Position numbers and translations under genes: made by a program. From Tepidibacter aestuarii (GTDB taxonomy: Bacteria > Bacillota > Clostridia > Peptostreptococcales > Peptostreptococcaceae), in the NCBI RefSeq assembly GCF_934924865.1, contig NZ_OW235315.1, positions 2,418,001 to 2,482,000 on the forward strand: 64,000 nucleotides of DNA, read 5' to 3'. Shown piece by piece: positions 8,984 to 18,059 of the stretch. Each line of letters starts with the position of its first letter. Positions within the stretch are counted from its first letter, which is position 1. Below the pieces are notes generated by a model. That model was given only the letters and a program-made list of their open reading frames with translations, was not told where the DNA came from and did no database searches.

Positions 8984-9880
8984 CTACTCCATAAGTCCAG
9001 TTTCTAATATCTTATCCATACCAAAGTTCTCAAGCCCTAGATAATAAGCTGCAGTGTCTGCTATAGCCTCCATAGGAACTAAACCTACAACTTCACTACC
9101 CATAACATTTACACCGTATCTTTTAGCTTCCATTCTAACTGTTTCAAATACTCTATACATACTAGTCTTAGTGTAATCTGTTAGATTCATAGTAACTTGA
9201 ACCATTTGTCTTTCTGGTATTTCAACAGGGCCAGCCTTGCAGAATCTAAATCCTCCATTTGAATGTCTTATACATCTTGCTATCTTATTAGCTATTTCTA
9301 TGTTTGTAGTATCAAGATTTATATTGTATGCTATAAGCGGCATTCTAGCTCCAACAGCAGTAATTCCAGCAGTTGGATGTATCTTATTTTCACCAAAATC
9401 TGGATGCCAATTAGGATCTTGTAATTTTTCACTCATTCCTTCAAATTGACCCTTTCTAACTGTTGCAAGATTTTCTCTATCTGGTTTTGTAGCTGCTTTT
9501 TCATATAAAAATACTGGTACTTTATGCTTTTCCCAAACATCTTTTGCACAAGAGTTTGCAAGTTCAACTGCCTCATCCATGCTCATTTCCTTGATAGGAA
9601 TAAATGGCACTACATCAGTTGCTCCCATTCTAGAATGTTGTCCTTCATGCTTAGTCATATCTATTACTTGAGCTGCTACACCTATGGCTTCTACAACTGC
9701 ATTTTTTACAGCCTCTGGCTCTCCAATTACAGTAACAACTACTCTATTGTAATCTTTATCAGCTTCATAATTTAAAAGCTTAACACCTTTTTTCCCTCTA
9801 AGAGGATCTACTATTTTTTCTATCTTATCTAAATCTCTACCTTCACTGAAGTTTGGAACGCATTGAACTATTTTAGCCAT
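8984..9880 (-). CDS. ftcD: Glutamate formimidoyltransferase
   Basis: 298 residues, corresponding to the stand-alone formiminotransferase half of the mammalian FTCD enzyme. It moves the formimino group from N-formiminoglutamate to THF, giving glutamate. The N-terminus VQCVPNFSEGRD is the family signature; the H-E-G-Q-H-S-R-M-G-A-T-D stretch (near residue 80) is the conserved active-site region. Strong AGGAGG. Lies between hutU (14-nt gap) and hutI; together with FchA it routes the one-carbon unit to folate. Confidence 0.94.
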   Translation of the reverse strand: MAKIVQCVPNFSEGRDLDKIEKIVDPLRGKKGVKLLNYEADKDYNRVVVTVIGEPEAVKNAVVEAIGVAAQVIDMTKHEGQHSRMGATDVVPFIPIKEMSMDEAVELANSCAKDVWEKHKVPVFLYEKAATKPDRENLATVRKGQFEGMSEKLQDPNWHPDFGENKIHPTAGITAVGARMPLIAYNINLDTTNIEIANKIARCIRHSNGGFRFCKAGPVEIPERQMVQVTMNLTDYTKTSMYRVFETVRMEAKRYGVNVMGSEVVGLVPMEAIADTAAYYLGLENFGMDKILETGLME

Positions 9881-9894
9881 AATTTTTCCTCCTG

Positions 9895-11919
9895 TTATTC
9901 AAATTTATTATCAACTAAACTTCTTACAAGTTCATCACTAGCTATATAAGGAAGTGTTATATGATCTGTACCCTTATTGTTTTGGTTGTATTCAATACTT
10001 GTAGTTATAGAATTTTGGTTTCTTGCCCATGATCTTCTTGCAACTCCACCCATAACATCCCATGGCATAGCCGCATTTAATATATCATCTACTCTCTTAC
10101 TTCCATCAAGTACCATTCCAAATCCACCATTTATAGATTTACCAATACCTACTCCACCACCATTATGTAGTGCTATAAGGCTCATACCTCTTGCAGCATT
10201 TCCAGCAAAGCAGTGAGTTGCCATATCAGCCATTATATTACTTCCATCTTTTATATTAGAAGTCTCTCTAAATGGAGAATCTGTTCCTGATACGTCATGG
10301 TGATCTCTACCTAACATTACAGGTCCTATCTCACCATTTCTAACCATTTCATTGAATTTAAGAGCTATTCTAGTTCTTCCCATAGCATCTTGATATAATA
10401 TTCTTGCTTGTGTTCCAACTACTAATTTATTATCATGTGCATCCTTAATCCATATATAGTTGTCTCTATCTTGATATCTTCTATCTGGATCTATACAATC
10501 CATAGCAGCTTTATCAGTTTTTAATAAATCTTCTTCTTTACCACTTAAGCAAACCCATCTAAATGGTCCATATCCAAAGTCGAATAATTGAGGTCCTAAT
10601 ATATCTTCTACGTATGAAGGGAATATAAATCCATCTTTTTCATCTACTCCATTTTTAGATATTTCAACAGCTCCTGCATCATATACTGCCTTCATAAAGC
10701 TGTTTCCATAATCAAAGAAGTATGTTCCATTTTCATGTAGCTTTTTAATAAGTTCAAAATGATGCTTTAAAGTTGAATCTACAAGTTCTACAAATTTAGC
10801 TTTATCCTTACCTAAAAGCTCAGTTCTTTCTTCGAATGTAAGACCTTGAGGACAATATCCTCCATCATATACTGCATGGCATGATGTTTGGTCTGAAAGT
10901 AAATCTATTTTCACATTATTGTCAACTGCATATTCTAAAAGATCTACTATATTTCCATGATAAGCGATTGCACACTTTTCTTTTTTATCCATATATTTTT
11001 TAGCTACATCAAAGGCCTCTTTAGCTGTTTTCGCAACCTCGCTTACCCAACCTTGTTCATGTCTAGTTTGAATTCTTGAATAATCAACCTCAGCTATAAT
11101 CCCTACTCCATTGGCAATCTCAACAGCCTTACCTTGTGCTCCACTCATTCCACCAAGACCTGATGTTACGAATAGTTTTCCTCTTAAGTCACTCTTTTCA
11201 TCAAGTCCTAATATTAATCTTCCAGCATTTAATAAAGTAGAATATGTACCATGAACTATACCTTGTGGTCCAATATACATCCATCCTCCGGCTGTCATTT
11301 GTCCATAGTTAGCAACACCAAGTGCCATGGCTCTGTGCCAATTTTGCTGATCATCAAACATTCCAATCATAAGAGCATTGGTAATTATAACTCTTGGAGC
11401 TTTAGGATTTGATCTAAAAAGGCCCACAGGATGGCCAGATTGAATAACAAGAGTTTGATCAACTGTAAGTTCTTCAAGATACTTCATTATAAGTCTATAT
11501 TGCATCCAATTTTGGCAAACTTGTCCTGTTTCTCCATAAGTAACAAGTTCATAAGGATATAGCGCTATATCAAAATCTAAATTATTATCTATCATCACCT
11601 GAAAGGCTTTACCTTCAATACACTTTCCCTTATATTCCTCTATTGATTTAGCCTTTATGTTTCCGCTCGGTCTAAATCTATATCCATATATTCTTCCCAT
11701 AGTTAAAAGCTCATCTAAAAATTCAGGAGCTAATTTTTCATGTAAATTCTCCGGTATATAACGAAGCGCATTTTTTAAAGCAAGCTTAGTTTCTGCTTTA
11801 TTTAAAGTAAATTCTCTCTTTGGTGCTCTTCTTATATTTGGCACAAATTCAGGCATGTCATAAAATACATCATCAAGTTTTATCGTCATCCCATTAGAAA
11901 TATCAATATTAGATATCAT
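9895..11919 (-). CDS. hutU: Urocanate hydratase (long form)
   Basis: 674 residues, longer than the ~550-residue Bacillus enzyme but matching the long form I associate with anaerobes. It hydrates urocanate to imidazolonepropionate with tightly bound NAD+. The nucleotide-binding stretch SGLGGMSGAQGKAV and the conserved QTSCHAVYDGGYCPQG region are intact. First gene of the operon; ATG preceded by AAGGGGGAG. The 167-bp gap to the divergent sugar dehydrogenase holds both promoters and a direct repeat CGTCTA-N4-CGTCTA (about 11990-12005) that could be an operator. Confidence 0.95.
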   Translation of the reverse strand: MISNIDISNGMTIKLDDVFYDMPEFVPNIRRAPKREFTLNKAETKLALKNALRYIPENLHEKLAPEFLDELLTMGRIYGYRFRPSGNIKAKSIEEYKGKCIEGKAFQVMIDNNLDFDIALYPYELVTYGETGQVCQNWMQYRLIMKYLEELTVDQTLVIQSGHPVGLFRSNPKAPRVIITNALMIGMFDDQQNWHRAMALGVANYGQMTAGGWMYIGPQGIVHGTYSTLLNAGRLILGLDEKSDLRGKLFVTSGLGGMSGAQGKAVEIANGVGIIAEVDYSRIQTRHEQGWVSEVAKTAKEAFDVAKKYMDKKEKCAIAYHGNIVDLLEYAVDNNVKIDLLSDQTSCHAVYDGGYCPQGLTFEERTELLGKDKAKFVELVDSTLKHHFELIKKLHENGTYFFDYGNSFMKAVYDAGAVEISKNGVDEKDGFIFPSYVEDILGPQLFDFGYGPFRWVCLSGKEEDLLKTDKAAMDCIDPDRRYQDRDNYIWIKDAHDNKLVVGTQARILYQDAMGRTRIALKFNEMVRNGEIGPVMLGRDHHDVSGTDSPFRETSNIKDGSNIMADMATHCFAGNAARGMSLIALHNGGGVGIGKSINGGFGMVLDGSKRVDDILNAAMPWDVMGGVARRSWARNQNSITTSIEYNQNNKGTDHITLPYIASDELVRSLVDNKFE

Positions 11920-12086
11920 AAAAAACTCCCCCTTATAATTTTTTACACTTTAATCTAAATATCTTTAACTTAAATTATATGAATTTATCGTCTATAAAAC
12001 GTCTAATTTATCACATCAACTATAATTTTCCATATACTATTATAGTAATAGTCAAAAAATAAATTCTGACCAAGAAGGTGATCTGA

Positions 12087-13388
12087 ATGAACATTTGTGT
12101 AATAGGTGCTGGTTACGTAGGGCTTATAACGTCTGTATCATTTGCTAAAATGGGAAATAACGTAATCTGTGTTGAAAAAAATATAGAAAAAGTCGACAGT
12201 CTAAATAAAGGTATTCCAACTATATACGAAGAAGGTTTAAATGATTTATTAATTGAGTGTTTAGAAAAAGAAACTATAAGCTTTACAAATAATTTGGAAG
12301 ATAGCATAAAAAAATCTGATATTGTATTCATAGCTGTTGGAACTCCATCCCTTGACAACGGAGAAGTGGATATGAATCAAGTATATGAATGTATAAAAGA
12401 AATATCTAAGTATATAGATAGATATAAAATAATAGTAAACAAAAGCACTGTTCCCGTTGGCAGTCAAAAATATGTAAAAGATTTATTAATTAAAAATGGA
12501 GTATCTTGTGACAAATTTGATGTAGTATCTAATCCCGAATTTTTAAGAGAAGGAAAAGCTCTATACGATTTCTTTTATGGAGATAAGATAGTAATAGGAC
12601 ATGAATCTCAAAAGTCTAGAAATATAATGAATTTATTATATAAACCATTCAATATACAGACTATATTCACATCTCCAGAAACTGCTGAGCTTATAAAATA
12701 CGCTTCAAATGCATTTTTATCCACTAAAATATCATTTATAAATGAAGTTGCTAATTTGTGTAATAAAGTAGGCGCTGATATAGATACAGTATCTATGGCC
12801 CTAGGACTTGATAAAAGAATATCACCTGAATTCTTAAAACCAGGAATAGGATATGGTGGATCTTGTTTTCCAAAGGATACTGTAGGACTTATTTCAATCG
12901 GGGAAAAATACAACTGCCCATTTGAAATAGTAAAAAGTGCAGTTAGTGTAAACAACAAGCAAAGACTTATTCCAGTTGATATATTACTTGAAGAATACCA
13001 TGATATAAAAGATAAGACAATAACACTTTTAGGCCTTACATTCAAAAGTGGAACAGACGATATAAGAGAAGCTCCATCTTTATATATAATAGAAGAACTA
13101 TTAAAAAAAGGTGTAAAAATAAATGCATACGATCCTATGGTATCAGATGAGATAAAAGAAATATATCCAAATATAAACTATTTTAATAATATGAATGAAT
13201 CTATATTAGGATCAGAATGTATTATTATTTGTACAGATTGGGAAGAATTCAAAGATATTGATTTAGACTTTGTGAAGGATAATATGAAGGAAGCCTTTAT
13301 AATAGACGGAAGAAATATGTTGAGTTTAGATGAAGCTAAGAAAAGAAATATAAAGTATTACTCAATAGGTAAAGGATATACAAATTAA
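12087..13388 (+). CDS. ugd: UDP-glucose/UDP-ManNAc 6-dehydrogenase family
   Basis: 433 residues. Oxidises the C6 hydroxyl of a UDP-sugar to the uronic acid with two NAD+. The N-terminal Rossmann motif IGAGYVGL, substrate region NPEFLREG and the catalytic Cys motif GIGYGGSCFPKD (near residue 258) are all present. The GYGGSCFPKD form favours UDP-glucose over UDP-ManNAc, but this is inferred. ATG start after AAGGTGATC. Product could feed surface glycans made by the nearby glycosyltransferases and epimerase. Confidence 0.92.
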   Translation: MNICVIGAGYVGLITSVSFAKMGNNVICVEKNIEKVDSLNKGIPTIYEEGLNDLLIECLEKETISFTNNLEDSIKKSDIVFIAVGTPSLDNGEVDMNQVYECIKEISKYIDRYKIIVNKSTVPVGSQKYVKDLLIKNGVSCDKFDVVSNPEFLREGKALYDFFYGDKIVIGHESQKSRNIMNLLYKPFNIQTIFTSPETAELIKYASNAFLSTKISFINEVANLCNKVGADIDTVSMALGLDKRISPEFLKPGIGYGGSCFPKDTVGLISIGEKYNCPFEIVKSAVSVNNKQRLIPVDILLEEYHDIKDKTITLLGLTFKSGTDDIREAPSLYIIEELLKKGVKINAYDPMVSDEIKEIYPNINYFNNMNESILGSECIIICTDWEEFKDIDLDFVKDNMKEAFIIDGRNMLSLDEAKKRNIKYYSIGKGYTN

Positions 13389-13402
13389 GTTTTTTAAGAC
13401 CT

Positions 13403-13446
13403 AGCTACCTAGATTTCATAAAAACGAAATCTGGGTTCTTTTTTTT
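13403..13446 (+). terminator. Terminator of the sugar dehydrogenase gene
   Basis: Stem CCTAGATTTC/GAAATCTGGG with an 8-nt loop and a tail of eight T, 15 nt after the stop at 13388. Confidence 0.85.
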
Positions 13447-13461
13447 GGTCTGTGGGTTATC

Positions 13462-13517
13462 AAAACTATCTATAAAAATACCGTAAATGTAGCGATATTT
13501 TTATAGATAGTTTTTTT
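13462..13517 (+). terminator. Second, very long hairpin with T-run
   Basis: Arms 13462-13480 and 13496-13514 are a perfect 19-bp inverted repeat (AAAACTATCTATAAAAATA arm), loop 15 nt, followed by TTT. Looks like a tandem back-up terminator, though the stem is nearly all A/T. Confidence 0.55.
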
Positions 13518-13705
13518 ATATTACTTCTTATTAGTATAAAATTGCTCTTCCCCATAAAAGAAAAGATTTTTTATAGAAAATAATCATTTAAATTCATGGT
13601 AAACCTAGATAGATAACATTTTAATAAGCTTCATTTTTGATAGTCTAATAAATCATATGATTTTCAACTCTTTCAGTAACATTGATAATAAAATAAAACT
13701 ATCAT
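13518..13705. other. Non-coding gap
   Basis: AT-rich stretch between the tandem hairpins and the end of the minus-strand gene at 13706. I see no open frame with a ribosome binding site and no structured element. Confidence 0.5.
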
Positions 13706-13990
13706 TTATTTAATAACAGTATAATAAAAAATCAAAATAACAATACTTGGGATTCCAAACAAAATCAGATTTCCTGTTCTATCCAGTCTTTCATGTCTCT
13801 CATCGCTACTTTCAAATTCTGTTCTACGATAGATATTATCACTTATTAGCCCTGATACAATTGCTCCAATTCCTAAACTTCCAAAGCCTATAATTGAGGT
13901 TGCGTAAATAAAAAACTTTTCACTTCTAGTTATTAAATAGATAATAATAACTAGACATTCCACTACAAATCCCCATAGAATTTTATTCAT
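13706..13990 (-). CDS. Small membrane protein, DUF5316-like
   Basis: 94 residues: membrane segment at ~4-22, a Gly-rich second segment (IIGFGSLGIGAIVSG) at ~31-49, a charged cytoplasmic-type stretch (RRTEFESSDERHERLDR) and a third segment at the C-terminus. This layout matches my memory of the DUF5316 family of small Bacillus/Clostridium membrane proteins. Start chosen at ATG 13990, ~10 nt after AAAGGGGG; in-frame upstream ATGs lack a site. Function unknown. Confidence 0.6.
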   Translation of the reverse strand: MNKILWGFVVECLVIIIYLITRSEKFFIYATSIIGFGSLGIGAIVSGLISDNIYRRTEFESSDERHERLDRTGNLILFGIPSIVILIFYYTVIK

Positions 13991-14110
13991 ATATATTATT
14001 CCCCCTTTTACTCCCATCATCAAATACTTTCATAATATTATATATTAAATTCCGTTATATACTTCACAAAAATATATAATTAATTGTTTTACTCCCTTTG
14101 TATACATACT

Positions 14111-14227
14111 TATAATGAAAATATTATGACTTTATCATAACATTTTTGGAGGGAATTATTGAGAAGATTAATTATTATAAATCTATATAAATATTCAGAA
14201 CTACACTTACAAAATACAGGGTATTAA
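14111..14227 (+). pseudogene. Promoter, RBS and gene start cut off by an inverted-repeat element
   Basis: TATAAT (14111-14116) is followed by TTTTTGGAGGG (about 14143-14153) and a TTG start at 14159. The frame runs 22 codons (MRRLIIINLYKYSELHLQ...) and stops at 14227, inside the left arm of the inverted repeat starting at 14211. The expression signals are too good for a random frame, so this looks like the 5' end of a gene truncated by the element. A genuine 22-residue peptide cannot be excluded. Confidence 0.4.
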
Positions 14228-14410
14228 AATGTTAGCAAATAATTTAAATATTTTTTATAAAACTTGTATTTCATCGTTTGAATATACGTTAAGAAAGTTC
14301 GTTGTCTGACCGTTAGGGAGTTTAGAACTTTTAGTATATTCACTAAGATGGAATACTTAGTTTTGTTAAAATATTTACCATATTTGCGGTATTTTAATAC
14401 CCTGTATTTT
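14211..14410. repeat. 200-bp inverted-repeat (MITE-like) element
   Basis: Perfect 20-bp terminal inverted repeats: 14211-14230 (AAAATACAGGGTATTAAAAT) and 14391-14410. Complementarity continues inwards imperfectly (GCAAAT, TAAATATTTT, GAATATAC/GTATATTC, AAGTTC/GAACTT), so the whole element folds as one long hairpin. No open frame. The GGGTATTAAAAT arm recurs in the hairpin at 35077-35118. No clear target-site duplication. Confidence 0.65.
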
Positions 14411-14432
14411 ACGATTAAGAACATATATTCAA

Positions 14433-15590
14433 TTATTTATAATATTTCTTTTCAACACTATCAAATAGTCTTAACAACCTATTAGCAATTACATTCCAGT
14501 TATGATACTCTTCAACAAATTCTCTTCCAGCCTTACCCATTTCAATAGATTTTTCTTCATTTTCTATCAAATATTTTATATACTTACTAAACTCATCTGG
14601 GTTTGTGTAATCATCAATTGCAAATCCATTTACTCCTTGATTTATTACCTCTGCATTTCCGCCCCTGTTTGTTGTTATCATAGGAAGAGCACTTGCCATG
14701 GCTTCATAATGCACTCTAGCAAGAGGTTCTTGCCATTGAGATGTACAAACGAATAAATCACCCATATTATAGTACTTAGGTATTTCATCAGGAGTTAAAA
14801 ATCCTGTAAATGCTATACTATCCCCAAGCTCTTGGGCAGCAGCCTGAAGGTTTTTTACATAATCATCAGTAGCATTGTTTCCATACCATTTGCTACCAAC
14901 AAATATAAGTTTAGTATCTGGATAATCCTGTAGGACAATCTTCATAGCCTTTATTAAAACATCAGGACCTTTTTTCTTAGACAGTCTTCCAACATATATA
15001 ATAACTTTTGCATTATCCTTTACATCATATTTTTTTCTCATATCAATTCTATCTTGTAAAACATCTTCACTCCAAAATGGTTTTATACGGTCTAAGTCAA
15101 CAGCAGAATAAACCGCATTCATCTTTCCTTTAGCATTTGGATATAAATTTTCCACTCCATTAGCTATAAATTCACTTACAGTACATATAAACTCAACTCT
15201 ATCTATGCATTCTACAGCTCTTTTAGCATCTATTTTTTTAGGCAAGAACATTTCATTATGAAGACTCAAGCTAAAAGGTGTATTAGGCAGACTACGACTA
15301 AGCACACGAACCCACTTAGGTCTATTAAACACATGAACAAGATCAAATTCATCTGTAAGATTTTCTTTTATATTGTTTACATACTCAGCTTTTGTTCTTC
15401 CAGAAACTCTTATATGAGTTATATTGCCATTTTCCTCTCTATCTGGTAGCTTGCTATTACTCAAGCTAAATACGGTTATATCATGATACTTTGATAAAAT
15501 AGGAAGTAAATTAGTTATATATATTTGAATAGCTCCACTGAGTATAGGTGGTACTGGTAGCTTTTCCGTACATATAAATGCAATTTTCAT
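14433..15590 (-). CDS. GT4 glycosyltransferase, CotSA-like
   Basis: 385 residues. N-terminal acceptor domain begins ICTEKLPVPPILSGAIQIY; C-terminal donor domain has IIYVGRLSKKKGPDVLIKA (near 196) and the E-x7-E motif EPLARVHYEAMASALP. Bacillus CotSA, a glycosyltransferase encoded beside the CotS coat protein, is the closest functional analogue I know, and here the gene is last in an operon with two CotS-family genes (15-nt gap). Probably decorates a spore-coat component. Start ATG behind AAAGGAGG. Confidence 0.85.
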   Translation of the reverse strand: MKIAFICTEKLPVPPILSGAIQIYITNLLPILSKYHDITVFSLSNSKLPDREENGNITHIRVSGRTKAEYVNNIKENLTDEFDLVHVFNRPKWVRVLSRSLPNTPFSLSLHNEMFLPKKIDAKRAVECIDRVEFICTVSEFIANGVENLYPNAKGKMNAVYSAVDLDRIKPFWSEDVLQDRIDMRKKYDVKDNAKVIIYVGRLSKKKGPDVLIKAMKIVLQDYPDTKLIFVGSKWYGNNATDDYVKNLQAAAQELGDSIAFTGFLTPDEIPKYYNMGDLFVCTSQWQEPLARVHYEAMASALPMITTNRGGNAEVINQGVNGFAIDDYTNPDEFSKYIKYLIENEEKSIEMGKAGREFVEEYHNWNVIANRLLRLFDSVEKKYYK

Positions 15591-15604
15591 ATATACCTCC
15601 TTTC

Positions 15605-16597
15605 CTAGAACAAATCTTTTAATAAACTCACCTTACTAAGCTCCAATTTTGCTATTGACTCTATCTTATTAGCACTAACACTCTTATTCTTCTTATACAA
15701 GTTCTTAACATCGCCAAAGAACCAATGTGGATATAATAAATCTATCTTTAATATTTCTAACATCTCGGGAGATAGCTTATTGTACTGTTCATAGTAAGAT
15801 AAAGTTGTCTTTATTACATTTTCTTTCCATCCCCCTCCCTTTTGCATCTTCTTACCTATTATTTTTCTAAGATCTCTTATAACCAAATCATATGTTACAC
15901 CATCAAGATCTATAACATATGGACCACCCTCTGAATAAATAACATTTCCAACACCATAATCCTGATGACATAAAGTAAATTCATGAAGATCATTATTACA
16001 GATTTTAAAATAAGCTGATTTTTCAAGCATACCTATACTAATATCAGCAAGTTCTATTATAGAGTCTATATTATCAAAATACGCTTTATGAGATTTATTA
16101 TTTAAATTATTAGATGCCTCGTCCTTCCACTTTAGCATTCTCTTTTTCATAGACTCATACTGATCTTTCCATTTTCCTATTTTTGATGATACTTTAGCTT
16201 CTTCAGGAGGTATATAACCTATAGAATCTATATGGAACTTAGCAAGAGCCTCCATCGCTATTTTAAAATCCTCTGCTTTACCAAAGTTCAAATCCTTTGA
16301 CTCTATCCATTCGTATACTACGAATAACTGCTCATTATATTCTGTTAAAGGCTCTTCATCATTATTTAAATATATACTCGGAACATGTCCCCCTTTATTT
16401 CGGATATAGACTTGTGCATTCACCGAAAATAAAGCTCTCTCCTTGCTGTGTCTAAGTCTTTTAAGACATATTGTTTTTCCATTGTAATCAAACTTCCAGA
16501 TAGTTTTAAGTCCACTATTTTGAATTATTTTAAACTCATCTACTTCCATACCATAATTTAGTAAAACATCCTTAGCCAGTTGATTTAAAGTTGACAT
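15605..16597 (-). CDS. CotS-family spore coat protein (kinase-like fold)
   Basis: 330 residues, aminoglycoside-phosphotransferase/choline-kinase-like fold. Visible features: the Lys strand KTICLKRLRHS, hinge FVVYEWIES, the catalytic-loop-like LCHQDYGVGNVIY and metal-binding-like VIDLDGVTYDLVIRD. This is the CotS/CotI/YutH coat family, whose members sit in the spore coat; CotH-type kinases phosphorylate coat proteins but activity of CotS types is not established. Middle gene of the three-gene operon 17642-14433. Confidence 0.85.
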   Translation of the reverse strand: MSTLNQLAKDVLLNYGMEVDEFKIIQNSGLKTIWKFDYNGKTICLKRLRHSKERALFSVNAQVYIRNKGGHVPSIYLNNDEEPLTEYNEQLFVVYEWIESKDLNFGKAEDFKIAMEALAKFHIDSIGYIPPEEAKVSSKIGKWKDQYESMKKRMLKWKDEASNNLNNKSHKAYFDNIDSIIELADISIGMLEKSAYFKICNNDLHEFTLCHQDYGVGNVIYSEGGPYVIDLDGVTYDLVIRDLRKIIGKKMQKGGGWKENVIKTTLSYYEQYNKLSPEMLEILKIDLLYPHWFFGDVKNLYKKNKSVSANKIESIAKLELSKVSLLKDLF

Positions 16598-16610
16598 TTA
16601 TATTCCTCCC

Positions 16611-17642
16611 TTATACCGGAATAATATCTTCAAAATTATTTATGATAGGTTCTACGGATTTTTCAATAGATATCATTTCTTTTAACCTCTTGACGTATTT
16701 TTGCTCTGTCCAAGTCTTTTCTCTTCTCTCATAATACTTGCTCATTATTCCTACGAATAAATGAGGATATGTCAATGTAGGCTTTAAAACATCCCATTGA
16801 TAATCTTTTAAAGGATTTTGCTCATTGTACCATTTTAATATATTCTTTGTTAGTTCATAATCCCACCCATCATTTTGTCTCTTCATTATCTTATTTAATA
16901 TCTTTCTAATATCTCTAAGAGGTATATCAATAGTCAAAGAATCAGTATCTAGTATATATAATCTTCCAGTATTCTCTAATATACAGTTTCCAGCTGTAAA
17001 ATCTTGATGGCAAAGACCTCCTATTTCTTCTACCTCTTTTACCCAATCAATATAGGATTTCTTATAAAAACCATCTATAGCACTATTTATTCTTTTATAA
17101 AAATGAGGATATTCCTTTAATATAATCTTTCCAAACTCAGAATGTTCATTTTTATTAAGCTCCACATTATAATATTTCTCTAGTTTGTGCATTTCTTTTT
17201 CATACTTTTCTGTCCAAAGTCCAAGGTGAGTTCTAACCTTATAATCCTCTCTTGGATTAAATCCCCTAGATGCCTTATGAAATCTTGCAAGTTCATGTAT
17301 TATTCTTCTAACATTTTCATCACTTGAATAATTAAGAGTAGATCCATCAATTGCTTCACTTAATACAAAGCATACTCCATCCTTTATAACATAATCATCT
17401 CCTAATCTAGTTTTTATTATATTAGGTATATAAACTCCATTACTATTTAAATGGTTAATTGCATCTATAATAAAATCTAGTGTCTTATCTGAAAAAGATT
17501 GCTTTTTAAGTATCTTATATCCCTTATCAGTATTAATCCACCAAACACCTTTTTTCCCTTTATATGATTCTAATTTAATACCTTTAACATTAATATCATA
17601 TTCCTTAAGAACAGGAGTTATATCTTCACCTTTACTTGGCAT
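16611..17642 (-). CDS. CotS-family spore coat protein (kinase-like fold)
   Basis: 343 residues, paralogue of the next gene downstream. Same order of motifs: KGYKILKKQSFS (Lys strand), CFVLSEAIDG (hinge), LCHQDFTAGNCIL (catalytic-loop-like) and ILDTDSLTIDIPLRDIRK (metal-binding-like). First gene of the CotS-CotS-glycosyltransferase operon, 13 nt before its paralogue. ATG start with AAGGAGG. The duplicated pair probably acts in coat assembly or modification. Confidence 0.85.
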   Translation of the reverse strand: MPSKGEDITPVLKEYDINVKGIKLESYKGKKGVWWINTDKGYKILKKQSFSDKTLDFIIDAINHLNSNGVYIPNIIKTRLGDDYVIKDGVCFVLSEAIDGSTLNYSSDENVRRIIHELARFHKASRGFNPREDYKVRTHLGLWTEKYEKEMHKLEKYYNVELNKNEHSEFGKIILKEYPHFYKRINSAIDGFYKKSYIDWVKEVEEIGGLCHQDFTAGNCILENTGRLYILDTDSLTIDIPLRDIRKILNKIMKRQNDGWDYELTKNILKWYNEQNPLKDYQWDVLKPTLTYPHLFVGIMSKYYERREKTWTEQKYVKRLKEMISIEKSVEPIINNFEDIIPV

Positions 17643-17689
17643 ATCCTTTCCTCCTTCAGTCTCATGAATTTCTTTAAATATAAAATTAA

Positions 17690-17708
17690 TGGGGGCTCTC
17701 GCCCCCCT
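17690..17708 (-). terminator. GC-rich hairpin between small acidic gene and CotS operon
   Basis: GGGGGC-tctc-GCCCCC stem. It follows the minus-strand gene ending at 17730 by about 20 nt; the T-run after it is interrupted (ATTAATTTT), so partial read-through into the CotS operon is possible. Confidence 0.6.
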
Positions 17709-17729
17709 TTATAGACTTAAACTTAATTT

Positions 17730-17975
17730 TTAAAATTCAATTTCTTCTTCTTCTTCTTCAAATTCTTCTTGGTTTGCCCAACTTATTTTAACAGAATAAG
17801 ATCCTTCTAATTCATCATTCTCATACTTTACCTTATATACTAATTCTTTATCATCAGGAAGTACTACTTTTTCGCCTTCTATTTCAAGTATTTCTCTCAT
17901 TAATTTTGAATAATTATCCTTTAAGAATACATATAAATCTTCTTTACTTCCTATATATTTTTCTTGATATTTCAT
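17730..17975 (-). CDS. Small acidic protein, amphi-Trp-domain-like
   Basis: 81 residues. The pattern of a helical N-terminus followed by LPDDKELVYKVKYENDELEG and KISWANQ resembles the amphi-Trp domain (alternating amphipathic strands ending in a Trp), which I recall only as a domain of unknown function. The tail is a run of Glu (EEFEEEEEEIEF). ATG start behind AAAGGGGG. Upstream of the CotS operon on the same strand, so possibly spore-related. Confidence 0.55.
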   Translation of the reverse strand: MKYQEKYIGSKEDLYVFLKDNYSKLMREILEIEGEKVVLPDDKELVYKVKYENDELEGSYSVKISWANQEEFEEEEEEIEF

Positions 17976-18059
17976 TTTATAAATCCCCCTTTAAATTAAA
18001 TTTTATTAGCTTTTAATTTATTGCTCTCTATATTATATTCAATGTATCAAATTGTGTTA

